Part shown: positions 42,379 to 49,123 of the stretch, in pieces
Layout of the letters: each line of letters begins with the position of its first letter
Numbering within the stretch: position 1 is the stretch's first letter
Assembly (NCBI GenBank): GCA_021792255.1
Contig: JAJYUZ010000003.1
Coordinates: 281,032 to 345,031, forward strand
DNA: 64,000 bases
Source of the DNA: Thermoplasmata archaeon
GTDB taxonomy: Archaea > Thermoplasmatota > Thermoplasmata > Thermoplasmatales > GCA-001856825
Direction: 5' to 3'
Notes under the pieces: generated by a model
Told to the model about the DNA's origin: nothing
Database searches by the model: none
What the model saw: the letters and a program-made list of their open reading frames with translations, nothing else
Program-made: the position numbers and the translations under genes

Positions 42379-43200
42379 GTGAATTTAGACCTTTCTGACT
42401 ACTTTTCTCAAACTCTGGCACTCTATAAGAGTCCCTCTCAGGTTGCCAGAAAGGTCACTGAAACGTGGGCCAGTGATAATCTCTACTGCCCTAGATGTGG
42501 ACTTCCGCTACATCAGTACAAGAATAATACTGAGGTTTTCGATTTTTACTGTGATCATTTTGATCAGAAATTTATGTTTATTCCTTCGCCAGCGAAGGAC
42601 AACTTTCAGCTGAAAGGCACGAAATCCTTTCCTCACAATCATTTTCCGTCGACTATCACCGGAGCGGAGTACCATACCACTCTTGCGAGTCTTGAGCACG
42701 GATTGTTTCCATCTCTAATTTTGCTGCACTATGAACTAAAACGAAAAGAGGTACAAGATGGATTATTTATACACAGATTATCTGTAACTTTGAATAGCAT
42801 TCGTGCTAGAACTCCTTTGACTGAAAACGCTAGAAGGAGCAACTGGACGGGTACCAAAATTCTACTGAACGGTATTCCTGAGATAGGCAAAATACCCATC
42901 ATCAGCGAGTCTAGTATCGTACCGAAGGAGATTGTAATGGAAAAGTGGCTATCAGTAGAGAGGATTCTTCAGGGAAATCTGGACAGACGGGGTTGGATCT
43001 CTGCGGTAATGATGGTAATTGACAAGCTTCCAGAGCTGTTTTCTTTGAATGATATCTACGCTTACCAGCCATATCTTGAACAGCAATACCCCAACAATAG
43101 ACACATCAGGGACAAAATCAGACAGCAACTCCAAATTCTAAGGGAAAAGGGGCAGCTAAAATTTGTGGGCCGTGGGAAGTATCTAAAGTCGAATCACTGA
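42379..43200 (+). CDS. DpnI-like methyl-directed endonuclease homologue with altered sites
   Basis: A 273-residue homologue of DpnI, a type IIM enzyme that cuts GATC only when adenine is methylated. The N-terminal nuclease domain (about 1-185) has YKSPSQVARKVTETW, the zinc pair CPRC (Cys37, Cys40) and DFYC (Asp55, Cys58). The C-terminal winged helix (about 190-273) ends with IRDKIRQQLQILREKG and GRGKYLK, nearly identical in pattern to the DpnI methyl-DNA reader. Differences: the fourth zinc Cys is Phe61; a stretch of about 15 residues is inserted after it; and the catalytic E-x-K is Gln77-Leu-Lys79 (NFQLKG). It may be an active Q-x-K nuclease or a methyl-DNA reader. GTG start, about 26 bases after AATATTTAG. 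Confidence 0.85.
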   Translation: MNLDLSDYFSQTLALYKSPSQVARKVTETWASDNLYCPRCGLPLHQYKNNTEVFDFYCDHFDQKFMFIPSPAKDNFQLKGTKSFPHNHFPSTITGAEYHTTLASLEHGLFPSLILLHYELKRKEVQDGLFIHRLSVTLNSIRARTPLTENARRSNWTGTKILLNGIPEIGKIPIISESSIVPKEIVMEKWLSVERILQGNLDRRGWISAVMMVIDKLPELFSLNDIYAYQPYLEQQYPNNRHIRDKIRQQLQILREKGQLKFVGRGKYLKSNH

Positions 43201-43327
43201 ACTGAAAGAATTTCATTTTTAATGATGAAATCTAAATGTAGGTCCATTATTTGCGACATAACATCTATTTTCGCTTTTTAAACTTCGTATAAACTAAATA
43301 CCACATACTCGTAAAAATTCCATAACC

Positions 43328-44884
43328 ATGGGCGAAATCGATAGAAATCACGCACTAGATCACATTGTTGTGCTTATGTTTGAGAACAGATCCTTCGATA
43401 CTTTGCTTGGAAATCTCTATAAACCAAACGATGTGCCGAATTTTGAGGGAGTGGCTGGGAAAAATTTTGTCAATCCTGTTCCACCCGGGGTGATTAAGGA
43501 CGCCCCCGTCACTGTACCTCTACACATTGCAGACAATATGGATACGCCAGATCCTGATCCGGGTGAGGAATATCCTCACATAAACACTCAGCTTTTTGGG
43601 AAGTTCATCCCCGAAGAAAATGAGTTTGCTGAGATCGATTACATGAAACCTCCATTCAACTGCCCGCCGTCCACCGTCGTACCGTCGATGAGTGGATTCG
43701 TAGCCGATTATATCAGTACGTTCAAGGCGGAGATCAAACGAAATCCGACCTACAGAGAATATGCTCAGATTATGGCTTTCTATACCCCCGATCAAGTTCC
43801 CGTACTGAGCTCGGTCGCAAAGGGATTCGGAGTTTTTGACCACTGGTTCTGCGACGTTCCTAGCCAAACGTTTTCCAACCGTTCATTTTTCCATGCTGCT
43901 AGTTCTTCAGGATTAGTAAACAATCTTCCTTATGGCAAATTTTCCGTGAAGAATGATGCCCCTACTATCTTTGAGAGGTTAGAAGCAAAGGGGATCGGCT
44001 GGAAAGTATACTTCGATCCAGAGCAGATACTTCCTGTGACCGCCCTGATTCATGCTTCGAGAATATACCCTTTTTTCGCTACTCACTTTTGCACAATGGA
44101 TGACTTTTACGAAGATGCAAGAAATGGAAAATTACCTAGTTATGCGTTCATAGAGCCCAACATGCTTCACCCACACACCGACATGCATCCTCCATTGATG
44201 GGAAGACTGAGAATGGACCTTCATCTCCCGCGCCAAAATGCCATATTGGGGGGAGAGCATTTACTCTCACAAGTATACAGTGCGATCAAAGAATCTTCAT
44301 CCGAGGACGGATCGAATTGGAGCAACACTTTTTTCATGATCACTTTTGATGAGCACGGAGGAACCTTCGATCACGTTCCTCCTCCAGCGGCTCCCTCTCC
44401 TAGTGTAAATTCTTTTGGGGAAATGGGATTCAAATTCGATAGGTTGGGATTGAGGGTTCCAACAATTGCTGTCTCAGCTTGGATCAAACCAGGAACCGTA
44501 ATCAATGAGGAGTTTAGACATACTTCGATGATCAGAACGCTTAGAGAGAAATGGTCACTTGGTGGTGCCATTACTGCCAGAGATGCAACTGCCGCAAGCA
44601 TAGTGCCAATTTTGACTCAAGATGTTCCCGTCACTCCAGACAAGTGGCCGAGCGTAGCTGCGCCAGAGATCACTCTTGGACACGAAATCCTCTCGAGCCT
44701 AGAACTTCCTATGAGCCTCCTAGAAAGAGAACTCGCTGCAGAAGCACTTTATTTCGAAGGAAAACTCTTATCGAAAGAGGTCGCTGCTGACCCAGATACC
44801 ATTCGACACGGGGATACCCACGAGCAAATGCTGAGACTGAGAGATACATGGTTTCCTCATATAGGCAAGAAGATGGTGGCTTGA
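43328..44884 (+). CDS. Phospholipase C/acid-phosphatase-type phosphoesterase
   Basis: A 518-residue member of the bacterial PLC/AcpA phosphoesterase family (alkaline-phosphatase superfamily). N-terminal HIVVLMFENRSFDTLLG with metal-binding Glu-Asn, the nucleophile region QTFSNRSFFHA, and the late metal cluster FDEHGGTFDHVPPP are all present. Family members hydrolyse phosphomonoesters or phosphatidylcholine. No signal peptide or membrane segment is visible, so it is probably cytosolic, which is unusual since most relatives are exported. It has its own TATA-like box and lies between a DpnI-like gene and a DNA methyltransferase. Confidence 0.85.
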   Translation: MGEIDRNHALDHIVVLMFENRSFDTLLGNLYKPNDVPNFEGVAGKNFVNPVPPGVIKDAPVTVPLHIADNMDTPDPDPGEEYPHINTQLFGKFIPEENEFAEIDYMKPPFNCPPSTVVPSMSGFVADYISTFKAEIKRNPTYREYAQIMAFYTPDQVPVLSSVAKGFGVFDHWFCDVPSQTFSNRSFFHAASSSGLVNNLPYGKFSVKNDAPTIFERLEAKGIGWKVYFDPEQILPVTALIHASRIYPFFATHFCTMDDFYEDARNGKLPSYAFIEPNMLHPHTDMHPPLMGRLRMDLHLPRQNAILGGEHLLSQVYSAIKESSSEDGSNWSNTFFMITFDEHGGTFDHVPPPAAPSPSVNSFGEMGFKFDRLGLRVPTIAVSAWIKPGTVINEEFRHTSMIRTLREKWSLGGAITARDATAASIVPILTQDVPVTPDKWPSVAAPEITLGHEILSSLELPMSLLERELAAEALYFEGKLLSKEVAADPDTIRHGDTHEQMLRLRDTWFPHIGKKMVA

Positions 44885-44946
44885 CCTTGCGAATCAGACC
44901 CAAAGACAGAATATTCTAAAATAGAAGAAAATGATGAAACATTTGG

Positions 44947-46068
44947 ATGGTGCCGAGGTCCTCTAAATTAATGAGAAATGAATCCAAGGACGAATCCACC
45001 GAATCTGAAATAGTGACCGATATCTCGCCCATAATCGACTCACTAAAGGAAGCGCTAGAGTCTAGTAACAAAACTCAGCTGCAGAAAAAGGTAATGGAGA
45101 TTGCTCAGACTACCGGGGAAAGTCTCCGTCAGAGTGGCGTGAGTTATCTTCCCCTCAGGAAGGATCTTGACCAGATATTGGAATCGAAGACGCTTGAAAG
45201 GGCCAGGTACTACACCAAGAGATTGCTGAAATCTCTTACTGAGAGTAAAACGAATGGAATTAATGACATCAATTTGTATAGATGGAAAGAGTACGACGAA
45301 ATTCTAACAGACAGTCTTTGGACATTCGATAAGAGAGACACATCTGGTGGGCATCTGGGGTGGTACTGGGGGAATTTTGTACCTCAAATACCTCACCAGA
45401 TATTTCTCAGATTCACAAAAAAGGGCGACTGGGTTTTAGATCCATTCGCAGGAAGCGGCACGACACTAATTGAGGGTCTTCGTCTTGGAAGAAACACAAT
45501 CGGAGTGGATATCAACAAGGAAACGATCAAGAGGGCAGCTTCGCTGATTAAGAGTGAGACCAATGTCTTTGGAACTAGATCCGTTTTAAAGAATGGCGAC
45601 AGCACCAAGATCAGTTTCGAAGATCTTTGCAAGAGGAGTGGCGCTTCTCAAGTGCAGCTGGTGATGATGCATCCTCCCTACCACGACATCATAAAGTTCA
45701 GTAAGAACTCAAAGGATCTGTCCAACACTAATTCTATAGGAAAATTCCTACAAGGTTTCGGACAAGTCGTCAAGCGTACCTATCCCGTTCTTCAGGACGG
45801 AAGGTATCTCGTCCTCGTGGCTGGGGACAAGTATCAGAACGGCGAGTGGATTCCTCTTGGCTTTTACTTGATGGAAGAAGTCATAAAGAACGGATACAAA
45901 CTGACTGGCATAATAGCCAAGAATTTTGAGGACACTAGAGCCAAAAGGGAACAGAAGAAATTGTGGAGATACAGAGCTCTGGTTGGTGGATTCTACGTGT
46001 TCAAGCACGAGTACATTTTCATATTCAAAAAACAAAACGAGAAAGATAGTGGGGCCGATCGGGTTTGA
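44947..46068 (+). CDS. DNA (N6-adenine or N4-cytosine) methyltransferase
   Basis: A 373-residue SAM-dependent DNA methyltransferase. Motif X-like PQIPHQIFLRFTKKGD is followed by motif I DPFAGSGTT (165-173) and then the catalytic motif IV MHPPY (241-245), with His in place of the usual Asp/Asn/Ser before PPY. The order X-I-IV is that of circularly permuted amino-methyltransferases. The first 110 residues are charged and helical and may carry target recognition. The ATG at 44947 is about 26 bases after ATTCTAAAATAG. No cognate nuclease other than the DpnI-like gene is nearby. The last 19 bases, including the stop, lie inside the opposite-strand tRNA-Met gene. Confidence 0.86.
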   Translation: MVPRSSKLMRNESKDESTESEIVTDISPIIDSLKEALESSNKTQLQKKVMEIAQTTGESLRQSGVSYLPLRKDLDQILESKTLERARYYTKRLLKSLTESKTNGINDINLYRWKEYDEILTDSLWTFDKRDTSGGHLGWYWGNFVPQIPHQIFLRFTKKGDWVLDPFAGSGTTLIEGLRLGRNTIGVDINKETIKRAASLIKSETNVFGTRSVLKNGDSTKISFEDLCKRSGASQVQLVMMHPPYHDIIKFSKNSKDLSNTNSIGKFLQGFGQVVKRTYPVLQDGRYLVLVAGDKYQNGEWIPLGFYLMEEVIKNGYKLTGIIAKNFEDTRAKREQKKLWRYRALVGGFYVFKHEYIFIFKKQNEKDSGADRV

Positions 46069-46123
46069 ACCGACGACCACCTGGTTATGAGCCAGGCGCT
46101 CTACCGGGCTAAGCTACGGCCCC
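46050..46123 (-). tRNA. tRNA-Met(CAT), possibly tRNA-Ile2
   Basis: A 74-base class I tRNA on the minus strand. GGGGCCG pairs with CGGCCCC, the anticodon loop CTCATAA gives CAT, and the T-arm GGTTCAAACCC is intact. It lacks the three-GC anticodon stem of initiators, so it is elongator Met or a CAU-reading isoleucine tRNA whose cytidine would be modified to agmatidine; the sequence alone does not decide between them. Confidence 0.93.
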
Positions 46124-46168
46124 CTTCTCTCTCCATGCTATAGAGAATTAAAAATTTGCTATTTTTCC

Positions 46169-46837
46169 TCACGCTTTTGAGCCGTTCAGCTTATTGTACG
46201 CCTCGAGAACGTAATCGACGAAGTTCTCGTCTGGATACGCTCCAACGAACTGCACTTCGCCGTTTATCACTATGTGCGGTACTGAGGAAACACCCCATTC
46301 ATCGGCCCACGCAGGGAATTCGGTTGCCTCTACCATTTCCCCAGTTATATTCTTGTTGGCGAGCGCAAATCTATGAGCAGTCCCTACTGCCTTTGGACAG
46401 TATGGGCACGTGGGAGTTACAAAGACCCTTATCGTGACGGGCTTGTCCACCCCTTCTAGTTTCTTCTTGATTTCTGGCTCAATTTCAGGATCGTTTCTTG
46501 AAATTCTCCTAATGTCCTCCACCAGAGATGAGAATTCATATCCCATTGGTATGCCTATGTACTTTACTCTTGCGTGCTCACTTCCGCCGTTGGTCGTGAC
46601 AACAGTAGTTGGAGCCTTTTCTATTCCCCACTTCTTTGCCTTTTCCGAGTCCAGTCCGAGTTTCTCCACGCTGATGAGATCAGACGTTTCCTCAAGTTCA
46701 TGGGCTATCTCAACGGTTTGATCGCAATACTGGCAATCCTCCTCTGAAGTAAACACATATAACTTCACCTCATTCTTGAGGTTCTTCTTGAACTCGTCCT
46801 TTAGGTATGCTTTATCCTTATCTTTTAGCAGTGCCAT
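46169..46837 (-). CDS. Protein disulfide oxidoreductase (double thioredoxin fold)
   Basis: A 222-residue protein with two thioredoxin-fold halves and two redox motifs, CQYC (35-38) and CPYC (144-147), as in PDO of hyperthermophilic archaea. It is cytosolic and keeps or forms protein disulfides with a thioredoxin-reductase partner. The second half carries the conserved cis-Pro in SVPHIVI; the first half has APTTVV. The start is at 46837, with an inverted repeat and a TATA box just upstream. Confidence 0.93.
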   Translation of the reverse strand: MALLKDKDKAYLKDEFKKNLKNEVKLYVFTSEEDCQYCDQTVEIAHELEETSDLISVEKLGLDSEKAKKWGIEKAPTTVVTTNGGSEHARVKYIGIPMGYEFSSLVEDIRRISRNDPEIEPEIKKKLEGVDKPVTIRVFVTPTCPYCPKAVGTAHRFALANKNITGEMVEATEFPAWADEWGVSSVPHIVINGEVQFVGAYPDENFVDYVLEAYNKLNGSKA

Positions 46838-46853
46838 CTATTTCCACCTTCTT

Positions 46854-46880
46854 AGGTTATTATAGTAAAGTTAATAACCT
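46854..46880. promoter_or_regulatory. Inverted repeat around the PDO TATA box
   Basis: Perfect 9-base arms, AGGTTATTA and TAATAACCT, are separated by nine bases. On the minus strand a TATA-like CTATAATAACC lies within it, about 20-30 bases before the PDO start. It is a candidate operator for redox control. Confidence 0.5.
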
Positions 46881-46913
46881 TTCCGTGCACCATGTTTATA
46901 CAATTATAAATTT

Positions 46914-47570
46914 ATGATAGTAGATAATAGAGGAAAAGTGGGATTCCTGCTGATATTTGACATGGACGGTACCCTGATAGATTCAGAGCAGTCTATAGTC
47001 CGGTGTTTTAGAGAGTCAGCAGGCAAATTTGGTTACGACGTGGGAGACATTTCTCAATACATTGGAGTGCTGAAACTCACTCAGATATTGGTCAAGCATG
47101 GAGTTCGGGCCAAAGATCTTCCAGAAGTAATGAAGAGTTACAGGGATTGTTATCTCGGGACATTCGCCAGCGATACTAAGCCAATTGGTAATTCTCCATT
47201 AGTTCTGAAGCAACTACAGGACAAAAACGAGCTTGGAATACTGACTCTGAAGAACCTTGAACTCACTCTCGAAATAACAAAGCGATACTTTCCGGGCGTG
47301 GATTTCAGGTACATTGTCTGCGGGGACAGACCGATTGAAAATAAGGTGGAAGGACTAAAGATGATAATGGAAGAATCTGGCAAGGATCCAGATCACATAT
47401 TCTACATAGGTGACAGGGCTAGCGATGTGAAGAGCGCAAAAGAAGCTGGAATAGAACCTATTTGGGTCAGTTTTGGGTTAGGAAAAATAAGCGACTTTGA
47501 TTCTGTAACAGATTTCCCTATTGCAAACAGTTTTGATGACCTACTAGAAATGTTCAGCTCACGAACTTGA
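46914..47570 (+). CDS. HAD-family phosphatase (phosphoglycolate-phosphatase-like)
   Basis: A 218-residue HAD hydrolase. Motif I is FDMDGTLIDS (about 14-23), followed by a helical cap (about 30-90), motif II around GILTLKN, and motif IV GDRASDVKSAKEAG near 165. It removes phosphate from small metabolites, with phosphoglycolate a common substrate. It is divergent from the PDO gene; its stop overlaps the next convergent gene by 17 bases. Confidence 0.9.
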   Translation: MIVDNRGKVGFLLIFDMDGTLIDSEQSIVRCFRESAGKFGYDVGDISQYIGVLKLTQILVKHGVRAKDLPEVMKSYRDCYLGTFASDTKPIGNSPLVLKQLQDKNELGILTLKNLELTLEITKRYFPGVDFRYIVCGDRPIENKVEGLKMIMEESGKDPDHIFYIGDRASDVKSAKEAGIEPIWVSFGLGKISDFDSVTDFPIANSFDDLLEMFSSRT

Positions 47571-47850
47571 ATCCGTGCTTATCAGCTGTTGCCTTCAGAC
47601 TTTCCAGTGTGCCGTTTGCACTCTTTTCCTTGAGGCTTATTTCTACAGTTTTTTCTGGTGCAGAAAGTAGCACATAACCAACCGTTACATCGTCCTTTGT
47701 CACAGTTTCCTTTCTTGCGTATCTGGAGATAAGATCCTCAACGGTCCACCTGTCCGATGGGTCTACGTCTATGAATTCCTCTAGAGCCGGTTTTATGTTT
47801 TCTTCCAGTACGCAAATCGTGGATCTGTCCGTTGATGTGAAACTGACCAT
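47554..47850 (-). CDS. Small protein linked to the TusA-like gene
   Basis: A 98-residue protein of unknown function. It starts MVSFTSTDRSTICVLEENIKP; a helical region (EEFIDVDPSDRWTVEDLISRYARK) follows and then two strands (VTVGYVLLSAP, TVEISLKEK). ATG at 47850 is chosen because the frame to 47868 lies very close to the preceding stop. It follows the TusA-like gene after 20 bases in one operon. Confidence 0.6.
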   Translation of the reverse strand: MVSFTSTDRSTICVLEENIKPALEEFIDVDPSDRWTVEDLISRYARKETVTKDDVTVGYVLLSAPEKTVEISLKEKSANGTLESLKATADKHGFKFVS

Positions 47851-47870
47851 AAACAAATAACACCTCATTT

Positions 47871-48128
47871 CTACAACTTCCTGATTTTGTGCACCACGTT
47901 GAGGTCGTACTTGCTTTCCACTAACTCGAATTTACTCGTTTCCAGAATCGTGTTGAACGTTTCATCCTGAAGTACCCATTTATCTTTTGGCACGATCAGC
48001 ATCAGGGTCTGACCTGGCTTGAGTTCCCTAGAGGCAAGTCTGATCGCCCCCTTGATGTAAATGTATGGCTCTCCACAATTTAGGGCCCTCAGATCCTCAA
48101 CCCTGTCCGCTTCGCCGTATGCCTCCAT
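47871..48128 (-). CDS. TusA-like sulfur-carrier family protein
   Basis: An 85-residue protein like the TusA/SirA/YeeD family. The N-terminus reads DRVEDLRALNCGEPYIYIKGAI, with the Cys in NCGEP in place of the usual CP; the rest (LKPGQTLMLIVPKD, then the last strand FELVESKY) fits the two-layer fold. TusA carries persulfide sulfur for tRNA thiolation and cofactors. It is leaderless; the TATA box lies in a perfect palindrome just upstream. Confidence 0.75.
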   Translation of the reverse strand: MEAYGEADRVEDLRALNCGEPYIYIKGAIRLASRELKPGQTLMLIVPKDKWVLQDETFNTILETSKFELVESKYDLNVVHKIRKL

Positions 48129-48142
48129 ACTCTCTAATATCC

Positions 48143-48161
48143 AACCTATAACTTATAGGTT
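48143..48161. promoter_or_regulatory. Perfect palindrome over the TusA-like promoter
   Basis: A 19-base perfect inverted repeat, AACCTATAA then C then TTATAGGTT. It contains TATA-like sequence about 20-30 bases before the TusA-like start and touches the aldolase stop codon at 48160-48162. It is a probable operator that would cover the TATA box when bound. Confidence 0.6.
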
Positions 48162-49050
48162 ATGTTTCGAGTTTCTTCAATATCTCTTTAGCCTTTAATC
48201 CGAAATTTTTCCTGGTCTCTGCGTCCAAGTCTGTCAGGGGGAAAGGATCCCAAGTTTCCTTGTGGTATACCATTTCAATAAAACCAGCCATAGGAGCTTG
48301 CGGGAAGTCATAAAAGTTGGTAAGCTTCTTGAGTTCTGTAAGGACAGCTTGACTTCTTCTCGCTGCTGCAAAGTCTGAATTTGAGAATTCTTTGTAGACC
48401 CTTACGGAGAGATCTGAGAAGTTTGAGGTTCCGTTTATCCCTCCCGCAGCACCCATTGCGAGTGATGGAAGAAGGAGATCGTCCTGTCCCTGGAATACCT
48501 TGATTTCTTTTCCTAGCGTGTCTAGGATCGTCGAAAAGTTTGAGAAGTTTCCGCTGCTATCCTTCATTGCCGATAACTGGCTGAATTGCCTTTTTAATTT
48601 CAGAACAGTTTGCGGCTCTATGTTGTTATTGGTATTTTGTGGAATATTGTAGATTGTGACAGGAATGTCGATCTGGGAAAGGAGTTTTTCATAATATCTA
48701 TAAATTGATTCCTGCGACATTCTAAGGTAGTAGGGAGTCACAATCGATACGCCATCTACTCCAAGCTCCTTAGCGTATAGACCCATCGTCAATGTTTCGT
48801 CAACTGAATTCCTTCCGATCCCTCCAAGAAGATACATGTTCGGTTTTTTTCTTTCCGTGAAATACTCCAGTATTTTCACATGCTGTTCGACTGACACAAT
48901 TGGAAATGCTCCTGTTGATCCCAACGGGAATACCCCATTAACTCCTATCTTATCTAGAAAATCCATTAGAGCGTCTACGGCATCATAATCGATCGTGTCA
49001 CCCTTCCATGGAGTAACGGTCGGCGTAATTATTCCCTTTAATTCTGGCAT
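48160..49050 (-). CDS. DapA/KDG-aldolase-family lyase
   Basis: A 296-residue TIM-barrel aldolase of the dihydrodipicolinate synthase/N-acetylneuraminate lyase family. Marks are GIITPTVTPW, NGVFPLGSTGAFPIVS, the active Tyr in IYNIPQNT, the Schiff-base Lys in SAMKDSSGNF, and GAAGGINGTSNF. In Thermoplasmata such proteins include 2-keto-3-deoxygluconate aldolase of the non-phosphorylative Entner-Doudoroff route; DapA is the alternative, and the DapA-specific Arg cannot be settled by eye. It is monocistronic. Confidence 0.9.
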   Translation of the reverse strand: MPELKGIITPTVTPWKGDTIDYDAVDALMDFLDKIGVNGVFPLGSTGAFPIVSVEQHVKILEYFTERKKPNMYLLGGIGRNSVDETLTMGLYAKELGVDGVSIVTPYYLRMSQESIYRYYEKLLSQIDIPVTIYNIPQNTNNNIEPQTVLKLKRQFSQLSAMKDSSGNFSNFSTILDTLGKEIKVFQGQDDLLLPSLAMGAAGGINGTSNFSDLSVRVYKEFSNSDFAAARRSQAVLTELKKLTNFYDFPQAPMAGFIEMVYHKETWDPFPLTDLDAETRKNFGLKAKEILKKLET

Positions 49051-49123
49051 GGATGGTAATATATGCCCTCATTTTTATGTTTACGTAGCTTCCATTCCAA
49101 AATGATTGCCGTTTAATGGAGAA

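Noticed and set aside
42331..46050. Direct repeats of tRNA 3' ends as attachment sites for the island
   Set aside because: Comparison of the tRNA-Asn and tRNA-Met 3' ends with the inner borders by eye gave no long repeat, so attL/attR are not called.
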